A model generated the notes under the pieces. That model was not told the DNA's origin. It did not search any database and worked only from the letters and a program-made list of their open reading frames with translations. A DNA stretch of 64,000 nt. It comes from Onchocerca volvulus. Lineage: Eukaryota > Nematoda > Chromadorea > Rhabditida > Onchocercidae. A program made the translations under genes and the position numbers. Below are positions 13,920 through 26,805 of this stretch, piece after piece. The stretch covers positions 9,659,459-9,723,458 of the forward strand of contig HG738137.1 in NCBI GenBank assembly GCA_000499405.2, written 5' to 3'. Positions within the stretch are counted from its first letter, which is position 1; each line of letters starts with the position of its first letter.

Positions 13920-16720
13920 TTCATTGAAACAATTACGATATCCAACAACTATTTCATCCTTATAGTAATAATGAGAAAAGCTATAAATGATATAAATCTG
14001 TCTTTATTTTCTAAAATTTTCAATTATTTTTCCCTTTTCTATTCTATTCTCATTTGAAATTATTCACTTTTTGCTTTGTTAGACCTAAATTTTAAAAAAA
14101 ATCTCCAATTTTCTCTTATATTTTTCATTCTTCCATTGAATTTTCCATGTGAAATTTGTTCAATTTTAACTAATTATATGCAATACCATTCATTAACAAT
14201 TCCAAATGAATTATGTATGCATCGTTCTAATAATCGATAATCAATGAAAAAATATTTTACGATATCTTTTATAGATTAAAAAAAAAATCAATAATTCTGT
14301 AATAGAAATATTTGCATCGAACAAGATTGATTTTTGATTAATTTTAATTGTAACATAGAAAGCTTATCAGTAATGTTGATAAAAACAAACAGAATTTAGT
14401 GGGAAAATGCAAAACGAAAAGAAATTGCAAAATTTGATATTAATTGCCGTATTTACTTACTCTAACATATAATACAAGTAATAATACTTCAAATTTATTG
14501 ATTAAAATAATCTTTGTTGTTGTTTAACAATTTTATAAAAGAATGAAAAACACAGAAATTTCATCAAACTAGCAAATCATATTCTAAATCACATTCTTCG
14601 AGAATAAGAATTCGTGATTACTTTGGAATAGCAAAATGCAACGGAATAATATTAATCGTTAGTTAATATAATATTAATTATTAATTAATTAAAAAAAAAG
14701 ATAAAACATCATTTTTTAATTTTTTTTCTCTAGTTCAAGTTTTAATCATTTTACAAGATTTGAGGAAATTTTTTAATTTATAAAATTATTTTTATATTTT
14801 ATAAATAAAATAAAAACTATCAAGCACTAATAAATGATCTAAGTTTGTTTGAATTAAAAACAAAATATGATGTTAATATTTGATAAGAAACATATCAATA
14901 TTATCAATTCATAAAAAAAGGAATTATACTGAAATATAAAAATTTTAAATGTTAATTCCTTGCAAAAATAAATCAAACGAAACAGATAAAAAAGAATGGA
15001 AAACAATGCTGCTAACTGAACAAAATAGCAGCATAGCACAAGAAAATCCACATTTGGACAACTGTTCCAACATTTCGATTTGAAAAAAAAAAATCGATAG
15101 GGCAAGCAAAAAAAAAAAAAAAATCATTCAAAACGTCAATCAAAGTCATAAATAAACATGCCCTAAAATGCTTAATTATAAATATATTTGCATGCTTGAA
15201 GTGGAAATGAAAGATTGAATGGAAATGATTATTTTCCTTTTTTTTTTTTTTTTTTTTTGATTTTTTCATCTTCTTCACGGCTATAATTATTGATAATTAG
15301 GCCAAATCTCGTTTAAAATACTACATCTCGATGAAATTACATTAGCATGTTTTGAATTAATTCAGAGATGGACGCGGAAATCGAAACGGCTGCAAAACAT
15401 GAGATGTTTCGTTGATTCAGGTATAGTCTTAAAATGTTAACACGCCAACAAATATATCTTTTTCAAAATATTACGTTTTGATTTCAGCTCAAGCCTAACC
15501 CGCTTGATCTAATAATAGATTATTGCAAGTCAATTTTGATCTATAACCTAAAGGACAGATAATTACACGGAGCGGAGAGTATCGATGGTTGACATAATCT
15601 GGCTTAGATTTAAGCAACTGAAATAAAATAAATGATAAACAAAAATTTACAAAACAAAACAAAACAGTTAAAAAGTTATTAAATTTCCTAAGCTTATTTC
15701 AATGTAATTACTTATTGTGGAAATGATTAATAGCTTTTCGCAAATTTCGATTTAATGATAATTTTTTGCAAAATAATAATAATGGAGAAAACGATAGTGA
15801 TTAGGAAATGAAATTTAAATCAATAATTTTTCCATCTCATCATTCCTATCTTAAAACAAGTTAAATTCAAAAAATCGAAATTATGAATAATTTATAGAAA
15901 ACATACTACATTTTCTCCAATTTTTTAATAATTTTAAGAAATTTTGATGAAAAAAAAGAAATGGATCTTATTTTGCGATCAAGGACGAATTTAAAATACT
16001 TGAACAACATTAATAAGTTAATATGATTAAATACGGAATACTCTGACTATGAAGCTTCAATGTGATGCTAAAATGAATAAGGTTGCAAAATACAAAGGAT
16101 AATGGCCAATTTTAAAAAATCATAATTCAAATAAAAATTTTCATTCATTCGAATTTCCGTATTTGACTAAATTAAATTTGAATTAGAAATCATCAAATAA
16201 TAATTAAATCGAATAAAGACAAAAGATTGAAGTTTTTTTATAAAGCAAAGTTTGAAATTTTTCACATGAAAATCGTTTGCATGGACTTATGCTAGTTTAT
16301 ACAGATTATTTTCATTTTTGTTACTTCGTGCTACGATTAAGAAGAACTATTTAATAAATCGTTGTTGTGAATTAGTTTCCAAATCCTCGAATGCATTTTC
16401 ACATTTGTTTCCCGCAATAATTAAGATAAGAGAACTATCCATCTGTATTTTGAAATCAACTAGATTTTATCATATTTTTAATTTTTATTTCGAATTCTCT
16501 TCTGTTTCAAAAGCATGAAGGCTAATATAATACTACTCATATATTTGTTTGCTTTTAATTTAATAATATTTGTCCGCAAATTTCGATATAAAAGCCAACT
16601 TATTAAATCTATTGCTACTTTTCTCAAAATCAACAACTATCCTTCTCTTGTTTATCTACTTTATCTCCTACAATCTAAATCGTCCATTTTTGCATTACCG
16701 TATGTAAAAATATATGTAAA
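13920..16720. other. Intergenic region upstream of MCTP
   Basis: Probably the MCTP promoter and distal flank. AT-rich, with poly-A/T at 15109-15123 and 15238-15258. Several overlapping minus-strand frames near 14854-15278 are homopolymer-driven (runs of Phe and Lys). I found no tRNA-like cloverleaf and no exon pair. Confidence 0.5.
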
Positions 16721-16721
16721 N

Positions 16722-16749
16722 GCTTTAATCGCAGTGGCTTGAACCGGGC

Positions 16750-16797
<48 letters not shown>
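16722..16797 (+). rRNA. 18S rRNA, 3' terminal fragment only
   Basis: The conserved small-subunit tail is present, from the GTGGCTTGAACCGGG segment through GTCGTAACAAGGTTTCCG to GGAAGGATCATTA. Only about 76 bases of a gene near 1.8 kb are here. The sequence just left of it is unrelated AT-rich DNA, and the window's single N (16721) sits exactly at the junction. Confidence 0.95.
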
Positions 16798-17203
16798 TCG
16801 AGCTTCAACAACAACAATAATCATACATATTTTTATTATATGTAATGATCATTATTACCAACCATATCACTTAAATCATTATCATTATTATTATTTTATA
16901 TTAACATAAAATTTCTTTTTCATTTAAGCAACGAAAAAGAATGTGTTAATAATAGATGAATGATAATAATAGTGATATATTTTGTGATTGGTTAATTAAA
17001 AATGAATAAACGGTGATATTCGTTGGTGTCTATACTTTATCCAAGTTATCGCCTGACCGTCGATAACAATGAAGATAAAGCGATAGCTTAATTAATTTTA
17101 AGTAGACTTAATAAGCATTTTAGCTAGTATGCTGCCAACAAAACAAATACACACACAAACTATATGTATTTGATTCAATTTTTCATTATTAACATTTTTT
17201 TTT
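16798..17203 (+). other. ITS1 spacer
   Basis: Spacer between the end of 18S and the start of 5.8S, about 406 bp, AT-rich with ATT/AAT runs. Position and length fit nematode rDNA. Boundaries follow the conserved flanks. Confidence 0.9.
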
Positions 17204-17356
17204 AACTCTTAGCGGTGGATCACTTGGCTCGTGGATCGATGAAGAACGCAGCTAGCTGCGATAAATAGTGCGAATTGCAGACGCATTGAGCACAAAGATT
17301 TCGAACGCACATTGCACCATCGGGTTGATTCCCGATGGTACGTCTGGTTGAGGGTC
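17204..17356 (+). rRNA. 5.8S rRNA, apparently complete
   Basis: Conserved 5.8S blocks occur in order: AGCGGTGGATCACTTGGCTC, then GATGAAGAACGCAGC, GCGAATTGCAGACGC and TTCGAACGCACATTGCACC, followed by the GTCTGGTTGAGGGTCA end. The length of about 153 bases is normal. The 3' end is accurate to a few bases only. Confidence 0.95.
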
Positions 17357-17709
17357 AATATCTATCTATTCTTAACATATTATAATATATCATTCGATAT
17401 ATATTCAAGCAGAACGAAAATTTTTGCTTGTTTATTTGATATATTATTTTGAATGTTAAAATAATCGTCAGGTGTTTGAAATGTGAAATAATTCGTTCCC
17501 CTGATAAGTTATAATAATAGTAATAAGAGAATTATATTATTTTCTTATTAATATTTAACAACATATTGTGCAAATAATACATCTTTCATACATATATAAA
17601 TGTAGCAAGGAAAGATGTAAATTATTATCATTTTATCATCATCATCATCATCATTATAAAAATGAATGAATGAATAAAAGGATAAAACAATATGATTTGA
17701 ATCATTTCT
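17357..17709 (+). other. ITS2 spacer
   Basis: About 350 bp between 5.8S and 28S, with an ATC/GAT-type trinucleotide run near 17636-17655 and GAAT repeats just after. Defined by its conserved neighbours. Confidence 0.88.
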
Positions 17710-18336
17710 TTGACCTCAACTCAGTCGTGATTACCCGCTGAATTTAAGCATATAACTAAGCGGAGGAAAAGAAACTAACGAGGATTTCATTAGTAAAGGC
17801 GAGTGAAAAGGAAAAAGCCCAACGCTGAATCCAATAGACATTTGGCGCTAACCGGAAATGTCGCATACAGGTACAACTATTCGCAACATGAATCCAAACA
17901 TCCAAAGTCCCCTTGAGCGGGGCCACAATCCATAGAAGGTGCTAGACCTGTACGGGTGAAAAAAGTTATGGTAGGTTATACCTTGGAGTCGGGTTGTTTG
18001 AGATTGCAGCCCAAAGAGGGTGGTAAACCTCATCTAAGGCTAAATACGACCACGAGACCGATAGCAAACAAGTACCGTGAGGGAAAGTTGCAAAGAACTT
18101 TGAAGAGAGAGTTCAAGAGGGCGTGAAACCGTTAAAATGGAAACGAATAAAGTTAACGAAACTTATCATATTCAACCGATCAATTTAGCAATCTTATTTG
18201 ATTTATTATTCATTTTTTATCAAATGAATAAAATGATTTATTAAGATAGAAGTGTTAAATTTGTCCTGATTGGTGTATTTATCGATAGTATGCATTCGTT
18301 TTGCCATATTAATACAAATTTTCAATTTACTGGACC
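17710..18336 (+). rRNA. 28S rRNA, 5' fragment (through part of D2), truncated
   Basis: Starts at the TTGACCTCAACTCAGTCG block and continues through ACCCGCTGAATTTAAGCAT, CGGAGGAAAAGAAACTAAC and the GTACCGTGAGGGAAAGTTG core. An AT-rich D2 expansion follows, with a long complementary stem near 18190-18245. The conserved stretch expected after D2 (the core around a CTTGAAACACGG motif) is absent. The sequence becomes ordinary AT-rich DNA near TACTGGACC, so the 3' limit (18330-18345) is approximate. The antisense open frame at 17848-18033 is an rRNA shadow. Confidence 0.9.
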
Positions 18337-21300
18337 AAATTTTCGCTTGATAATTGAAATTTTAAATATGTTGAAATATGTCTTAGATGAAATTTAATAT
18401 GTAATTTTCATTTGAAATAATATTAATTACATTTATATGTGGTCGTATGCAACTTATCGATATCTCCATTTCCATTTTTGACGTCAAAAAATATTCCAGT
18501 TTTGAGATACTATAGAAATAGGTCAAGTCTACTATTACTTTTTTTTAATGAATTTCTTATCTGTCGGCAATTATTTTAAGTAAACAATGGCGCAATTAAA
18601 GATTAGCAATTTCATTAATATATTAGTTTTTCGCTTTCACAGATTGATTTAACATTAAAACCTGAAATAGTTTGAAATATTTTCCCAGCTAGTAGCTTGC
18701 TTAATTATTATATAATGTGTAAGAGACAATTTTTTATTTTATTTTATAAGCGATTACCAACGAAAAACTAAACAAGTCAAAACTGAATTACATAGCATGC
18801 AGTATGCATAAAAAGAGCAACAAATACAAATAATTGAATAATGCAAAAAAAAAAAAAAAAAAGGAAATACGAGCTGAGCGATTGAATCGCAAAAAATCTT
18901 CAAATTGTTAAAATTCAATTAATTTTCAATGAAGAAAATAGGCAATAAAATAATGATTTCGATCTGGAAAGAAGCGAAAAATTTCGAATATTTGAAAAAT
19001 CTCGGACCTATTTCTTTGCGAAATTGATGCTTTTGCAATGTTGCTAGATTCAAATCTAAGGATAATGAAAATAAAACATTATAATTTCTCAAGCATTATA
19101 ATGTTAGCTTCTTCGAAGCAATTAATCTAGAAATCGATAAGTTTACTATCTACATGCTGAAAAGTCACGAAAAAAAGATATAAGGTGAAAAGTATGTTGA
19201 TCTTTTTTCCGAAAAAAAATGTCAAAATTTCAAAACCAAATTTTGAATTCTTATGTACTAAATTATAGTTGAAGGTACTTTCCAAAGAAGCGCATATTCA
19301 GAATACTTCATGAAGATTTTTGCGACGGATTATTGTTCCAAAGAAAAACAAAAAACAAAAGTAGAGCGACTGAACTAAAAAGTATTAAATATAAATGAGC
19401 ACTGGAAGCCATATGAATGTTGGAATAGAAAAACTCATTCAAAGCAAAACTTCAATTAATTCAAATAATAAGAGAATGGAAAAGGAATGAAGAATAGAGA
19501 AGGAATAGACATTTATCAATTCCTCGATCTAAAATGCATTAGAAAGCTTTTATTGAATTGCATAAACAACAAAGTAACAAAATTATTCGGAAATCATTAA
19601 ATTAAGCAATTTAAGAAATCTCTCAGTCAACCGTCTTCGATTATTTAATTTCATTTGAAAGACCGAAAACAAAAGAATAGAAATTAAGCAAGAGATTTAT
19701 CTATTGTCGAAAAAGTGAAATGTTTTTCGAATATAGATATGATCAATTAATGTTTAAAAATCTTTATATTATAGAAATATCATTGTATATGTAAAATTCT
19801 GACCTTTCACGCTAGCGTAATTAACATATTGTAAATTGTTTGTTGCTATGACAATCAGAAGTAATAATTTGATAAAGTCCTTATCTGTAGGGAATTTACT
19901 CATTTATTAGTCATTTGTTGTGAATAGTCAGAACATCCAATCCTCTGATTAGATCGATATTTTCAGGAGCAATCCTTCCCAAACCTATAATCCTCAAAAA
20001 AAAAACTTCCTAAAAGGAAGTTCTAGTTACTTAAAACCCGCAAAGAACTTCTCAAAGTGAAGTTCAAATTACGAATAACTCTCAGATAGCTTCCCTCTCA
20101 AGGAAAATCCAAATTACCGATTATATAATCGATATTAATCGATTCGTTGTGTACCATAGTTCAGGTAAATAAAATTCTTCATATCAAGTACTTGATTTAC
20201 ACAACAAAATCGTCTGTATTAAATTTCACAAGCTACTTTCACGACATTTATTCAGTGAATGAATCGTAGCAAATCTCCTGAAAATTTTTCAAATATACAA
20301 ATTATAAAGTTTTAGTAGTACTTAAACTTGGCTAAGACCACAAAATTCCATGCGTCAAAATCATACTCATCTTTTTAGGCAGCATTAATTTGTATGTGAA
20401 TTTCCTGATGATTTTGACGTATTCTCATCAATCCAAAATTGCTAATTGGTAAATTTAGCGAAGATGAATTTTGATAATAAATTAAATATGATATCGAAAA
20501 AGTGTAAAATTTATAAGCAAAAAAGTATTTTTGGAAATTGACAAGGTAAGATTGGTTTAAAGCAAACTTCAGAAATAACATAATTTTTTTATGGATAGGT
20601 GCTTCCTTTGAATGGATCAATAATTCATATTTGAATATGAAATATAATAGACGAAGTTGATGAAGAAAGAAGCTTGATCGTCGATGCGACAACAACGCCG
20701 CTGAAGATTTCCTACAAAATGGATCATTCTGACAATGAAACTTTTTCATCTTCAAATTATCTTTAGTTTTTGTTATTTATTTGAAATAACAATGAAATAA
20801 ATGATTTGATCGATTCCTTCATTTGTATCTTACCTTTATCGCTTTTCCTTATCATGCTTTATCACTATCCTTTGACTTCATTTTTAGTTCATCCATATTT
20901 ATTTGTAATTCGTTCGCTGCTTCTACGATTATTTCCTTTTTCCGATTTGATTTATCGATTATACAATCTTTTTATGTTTGAGAAATATTTTTTATCAAAT
21001 TTTATATTTTTTGCAAATATCATTCCAGCATTCATGTTTCATAAAAATCGTAGTCTATTAAGGATTCATCTGAAACATTCTTTTGTTTCAAAAAAAAAAA
21101 AATTTCGGAAAAATCGTCCCAAATTTTCTTCTTTTTTCAAAACTTTTCCATCTAATTTAAATTTGGATATGTTTCAGATCATCTTATTAATTCTGCATAA
21201 CTCTTACAAATGTTTCATCGACTTTTTTGTTTTTTTTTTTTTTTTTTTTTTGAAATGAAAGTTTTACATTTGAATTCGTGAAAGTATCGGATGTCAGTTA

Positions 21301-23721
21301 TTTGTAATCAAGAGCTTTGCGAACAATATTCTTTTATGATAGCAGTAGTACTGATATGATGCGTTTTTTTCTAGAATTTTTTCATCCATTGAAATGGCTT
21401 TCTTAACATAATATGTTTGATATCGTTATCAATCAGTTAATTAATGCAATATGGTTTTTTTCTAATAATAACATCGACGATGGTAGAAATGAAATATAAG
21501 AGTATTTTTGATAAGAAAAAAGAAAAAAAGAAAACATCATAATCGTTAAAATATTCCGTTCAATCAAATAGCTGAATTAATTAAACGAATATATGGAAAT
21601 GATGAAATTAGTAAGCAATTATAATTTTTAAATTTTCAAATTATCAGAACGATGGAGTGTTTGCAATTTGAAAGGATCATTTTGAAACAATTCGATATCT
21701 GTTCTTTCTGAAGATTGCAATCTTCATTTTTCTGTCATTTGAAAACTTTAAATTTAAGAAAATTCAAATCACAATTTTTTCAGTTCCATTTTTTTTCCAA
21801 TTCTATGAACAGAATCTAAGAATTGTTTTGAAAAGAGAGAGATGTATATGAAAAAAAAAACGAACGAAAATATGAAATAAGACAAAATTATCAGACAGCT
21901 ATCAGTTATTAATAAAGTATCGCAAAAAATGAATAAAATTCGATTGATAATTTGCATGATAATTCTGCCTTTGCGTTGCGTTCATTTTTCTTATCAGTAC
22001 TGATTATAGTTTATTTCCTTTTACTGATTTATTTATCATAATATTATTTGTTTAATTACAATGAATAAAATATTCACATGTAGAACTCGCTAATTATACT
22101 GTTTGCCAAAATTTGTAGCATCAAGGCGTTAATATTGAATGATCTCGAGTTTGATTTTCATAAACTCCAAAAACTTCTTTTCAACTTAATTTGCATAATT
22201 TAAACTACATGATGGTGTATTAAGTCGAGTAGAACAGGTGTGAATATACATCTTTTCACAAACTTTTCTAAACATATAATTTTGCATGCTTCATATTTTG
22301 GCATGTATTTTTGCAGAAATTGCAATGATAATTTGAAGTATACATACGACAATGTAAGAAATTGAACAGAAAATTAGACGATAAAAATGATTAAATGAAG
22401 ATGGATAATTGGGGAAATGATTAAATGATGAATGAATCGAATTTGTAATTGGAAATGATAATGTAAGTATTTTATTTTAAATTATTTTCATTTACTGCAT
22501 CTTTATTTATTGATTCATATTTCATTACTTAATTGTGATCAATGAAATTAGCATTCGCAAAGATCGTCGCCGTCAATATTTGCTATGCGTCAGAATTCAT
22601 AACGCAAGTGGGATATGCTTCACATTGGATATTTTGCGAATTTTACTATAGATATATGTCTTATAATATTTTCTGCATAATTATATTTATAGGCATTAAT
22701 TTGTACGGTGTAAATACAAAAGGATTTATTGCTTTTGCATTATTATTTTTTTGCGGCTGGGAATTGCGAACAAATATGGATGGAGTTTTCGAGTTGATGC
22801 ATGTCTACGAAATTACATATTTCAAATTCGGGTATTTTTTTTTTTTTTTAAATAGACATACAGTTGTCTACTCTGTATGTATCATTCGTATGAACTTATC
22901 AAGTTATCGATAAAAATCGGAAAAATAAATACATTATTTTCATTACACGTATCTAGCACGTTTTTTTAAATTTTAAAACTGATATAGTTTAAAATTTTGC
23001 ATGCATGTACCTGTCAACATATGTTGTGCTTTTTTGTTTGTTTCTAAAATTGCATATTTCTTTGAATATTGCAAATATAGAAAATTTAATACTTTGATTT
23101 TGGATGTAAGATTGACGCATATTTACAAAAAAAAAAAAAAAATAAGTTCAGAAAATTTTGAAATTGGAAAAACAGAGTGATTTTACGATCAACAACGACT
23201 GTCGATTATCATTTCGATGGTTGAGTTCAAAAATATTCCGATTCTTTTCAATTTTAAAAATGAAACTGAACTTGTGCCTGACGCACATAGTTAGTCACAT
23301 ATGACCAACGTATTTATTGAGCTTGACACGTGCCAGAAATCATCTTCTTTATAACATTTTTTTTCTCCTTTTCATCTGTCTAATTCTTCAAATGAATTAA
23401 TTTTTCAGGTTTTAGCGGCATTTTTTGTTAAGCTATAAAATGCAAAGTAGACACGGTAATGTAGAGTGATTTCAGTATTATCTCTTGATTGAACTTATGA
23501 ATATAAGAATTAAATAAGAACAAAGGCTTATGAGATTACTTTACTAGAATATTACTTATGCTATGATACTTTCATCTTTCTGCGCCTAATGATATGAATT
23601 ATTGTGCTTTAATTCGTCTGTTTATGTATTTGAAAGTGGATAAATTAGTAATTGCGAATGATTTTGCTTCATAATCTTTCAATCGTTATGTTATTTGAAG
23701 CCTGATTTCTGCATGTCATTT

Positions 23722-23821
23722 AAAAAGGTAGCTTACGTGATAAAAAGGTAGCTTACGTGATAAAAAGATAGCTTACGTGATAAAAAGGTAGCTTACGTGA
23801 TAAAAAGGTAACTTACGTGAT
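23722..23821. repeat. 20-bp tandem repeat, five copies
   Basis: Five head-to-tail copies of AAAAAGGTAGCTTACGTGAT. The third has AGATAG for AGGTAG and the fifth has GTAACTT for GTAGCTT. Every copy keeps TTACGTGAT. A related TAACTTACGTACC occurs about 50 bp downstream. Confidence 0.95.
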
Positions 23822-25173
23822 ATCTATCGATAAACGATATTCGAAAATGGTACAATATTTCATGTAACTTACGTACCTACATCGATAGACGTTTATTTAT
23901 ATGAATACATGATGTCAATATAAAATTATTTATGATAGCAAATAGCTATGTCGTATCACTGATATTCATATTTGCGTGTACTGCGTAAGTTTTTAATATT
24001 TACGTGAAAATATCATGACTTGTGTGTGTGTAACGATTTACTTGATTGTATATAAATATCACGAATAGTAAGTTACTTATCAAGCATTCATTTGCAAATG
24101 ATATAACTAAAGATTCATAATAAGAGAAAAATTGAAGAGTTTGTGGAAATTTATTAAAAATTAAATTGTAATAATTATATAGCATAACATTTGAGGAGAA
24201 ACTTTTGAATATAACAAAATATTTTGCATCAAAAATTTAGACATTTCCTTGCACAAATGGATAATACAAATTCAAAAATCTTGAGAATGTTCGTATTTCG
24301 ATACGTAAAATTCTTGCGAACTAGAATTTATCGATGGAACAATGGAATGAATATACTATAAAAAAATTGAGAGATACAAATTCTAAATTATATTACAATG
24401 CTGAGATCAAGATTGCTATATTTTTAAAGTCTCCGAAAGTATATTATACGTTAAGAGTATCAAGAAAAAAAAAAAAAAAAAGAAATTCAGCAATAGTTAT
24501 TGTCGGGAAATTTGATTGTAACGCGAACGAATCTCAAACTTGGGTAATTAAACTTTTATTATAAAGAAAATTTGATAACGCAAACATTTCAATAACAAAG
24601 ATTGTAACATTATAGGTTGAATATCACAAATATTATTAGACATGATAAAATTAATAACAAAATTACTAATATAATAAATAAGTAGTAAGAAAGTTAATAT
24701 AATTTGATTGGATATTAAAACCGGCCAGCCGCTGAGATGGATGAATTTAAGGGTTAATAACGCAAGCGGGCTTTTGTTTATGTTAATGGAAACGGACTTT
24801 TGTTTATGTTTAAAAAAAGATTACATCTGGAGAAATGTTACTCTTAATTTGCATTAGAAAGAAAAATTTACTTTCAGGTTTTCAGTTGTTCAGCAGTAGT
24901 TATCAGAAACTTGTAAATCTCATAAAATAAAAGTATTACTGCTAAAATATTAGTTGAAATAATCCGTTCTCAAAATCACTCATGTCATGAATCTTTAATA
25001 ATCTTTAAAGAAAAGTGATTTTTTCCACATTTTGAACTTTATCTTGTTCCATCCATCATTCTCATCTATAATAATGATAATAATAGTGATTATTCAAATC
25101 TGCTTTCTTCTTGTTGTCTCTTTTACATATTTCACATGATCAACTTTATTCATTGATGCCTTCTTTTGTTTAT

Positions 25174-25223
25174 TGAGCAATGATAATAGTGATAATTGAG
25201 CAGTGATAATAGTGATAATTGAG
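25174..25223. repeat. Two-copy tandem repeat, about 22 bp
   Basis: GATAATAGTGATAATTGAGC-type units follow each other directly, differing by one base (GCAATG against GCAGTG). Confidence 0.8.
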
Positions 25224-25608
25224 GATGGGTGGACAAAAGGCGGCGACAATTGCAGAAGCTATTACTCCGGTCGTCTAGCTTTATGACAAATTATGCAATA
25301 CTCATACAGCTAGATAACCAAAGAAATCGCTAACTGCATTACGGAAACATCGAATATCAATTACTGGGTGATATATTTGCTGGAAATTTACTATAAATAT
25401 TTTTTTTTTTTTTTTTTTTAGAAATAATCTCATTTATAGCAAATATTGATTTATTGATTCTTATTGGAAGTGAAAATCGTTTGGTACGAATGCAAAATTT
25501 TCATTCATTAGATTAAGTTTTTTTTGGATTTAGTCAATAAATTTGCATAAATATAAGGAAGTGAAAGATGCAAAGAAAGGGCCAATGAATGAGAGAAAGA
25601 CTTAAATT

Positions 25609-25681
25609 ACATCAGTGATCAAGATATAGATTTACAAGAAAAATTATATCAGTGATCAAGATATAGATTTACAGGAAAAAT
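25609..25681. repeat. Two-copy tandem repeat, about 36 bp
   Basis: Two adjacent units share ATCAGTGATCAAGATATAGA followed by TTTACA(A/G)GAAAAAT. Only one or two bases differ, which suggests a recent duplication. Confidence 0.88.
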
Positions 25682-26757
25682 AGAAAAATCTCGCAAGAAA
25701 GTGGTAATGGGATATTTCATGCTATTTCAATCCACCGAGATGAATTTACTTGAAAGAGAAAGTAAATATAATGCGGATCATTAGAAAGGAATAGAGGAGA
25801 AAAAAGCGGAGGTAAATCCAAGGAAATTCCAAAAAATTACGCAGACACGATTGAAAAGCGTCAAATTTAATTATTTATAACCGAACAAAAGATCCGCTCA
25901 AGACAAGTTTAATTGAACTGTTAAATAAACATGACAGCATGATTGTAAATATTCACTCCTTTCCTCTTAAAAAATTCACGAACTATCCTCATATCTATTT
26001 GAATCTCTGAAAGTTCAACATTGCGATATTGTAGGTATCACAGCATCATCCGTAGCCTCGAACTTGATTCTCATTGAAAATTTTCAAGCAATTATATATG
26101 ATCGATGTAAAATTCGACACTATATTCGAAAATGTGATTCAATCGGTTGTAACGGAGTTTTAGGGAAAGTCGATCATTTATTTTTTTTTTTTCATTGTTT
26201 ACTTTGATCATTTAATTTAATGACGATATTTAATTTAACATAATTTTTTCTGCTCAAAAAAGTAACAAAATAATATGTCTTAATTAAGAAAATAATATTA
26301 TTAAAACTGGCAGAAACTCAAAATTTTCCTAGTTTTATTCAAAACAACTTAAAAACATTCTTAACAATAATTACCATGCTAAACTAATCTTTATCTCTAT
26401 ATTTCACTTAATTTTCCTTTCAAAAACTAATGTCCCATAAAAAATAATCGGATTATTGCAACAAAAGAAGAAAGGTCTCGTAAAAGGAAGGAGTAAAGGA
26501 GAGAAAATGTGAGGAAACGAGTCCTCTTTTTTTTTTTTTTTTTTCTGAAAAATTGAAGTTCGTTTATCATAAAATGCAAAAATTAAAAATTGCGATTATT
26601 CGAAGGAAATATCAAAATGTGCTAATGAAATACAATGGAAAAGCTGACAATCACAATTTATTGAAATTTGATTACATTACATTTCGCTGCAATTTATAGC
26701 AGAATGAGCAATGAGAATAGAGCAGGAATAGCTTCAGGATGAAATAATAAGCCTTAC

Positions 26758-26805
26758 CGAGAGATGAAACCTATCACTCCAACCGGTTTATCATTAAATT
26801 CATTG
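26758..26805 (-). other. Possible isolated exon fragment
   Basis: On the minus strand a TTGCAG acceptor is followed by an open 48-base segment reading NEFNDKPVGVIGFISR and a CG|GTAAGG donor. Residues of the DKPVGVIG type occur in flavodoxin-like NAD(P)H/FMN reductases, but the segment is far too short to assign. No phase-compatible neighbour was established. Chance is a real alternative. Confidence 0.2.

Larger units (their letters stand above)
18337..26700. other. Gene-poor region
   Basis: About 8.4 kb with no exon set I can defend. Longer open frames (20375-20755 minus, 20806-21258 plus, 22542-22913 plus) lack conserved motifs, are biased to Phe/Leu/Ile/Lys and have no spliced partners. 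A fragment near 24770-24812 repeats CTTTTGTTTATGTT twice. Tandem repeats are listed separately. The region could hold regulatory DNA or genes too diverged for me to see. Confidence 0.45.

Noticed and set aside
17848..18033. 61-codon minus-strand frame
   Set aside because: Antisense of 28S rRNA.
20375..20755. 126-codon minus-strand open frame
   Set aside because: No family motif, no signal for splicing, rich in Phe/Lys/Tyr as expected of random AT-rich DNA.
20806..21258. 150-codon plus-strand open frame, hydrophobic
   Set aside because: Ends in a poly-T run read as poly-Phe. Hydrophobicity follows from T-rich codons; no recognisable transporter or receptor pattern.
22542..22913. 123-codon plus-strand open frame
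   Set aside because: Contains poly-T in frame, no homology cue and no conserved spacing of Cys or membrane segments.
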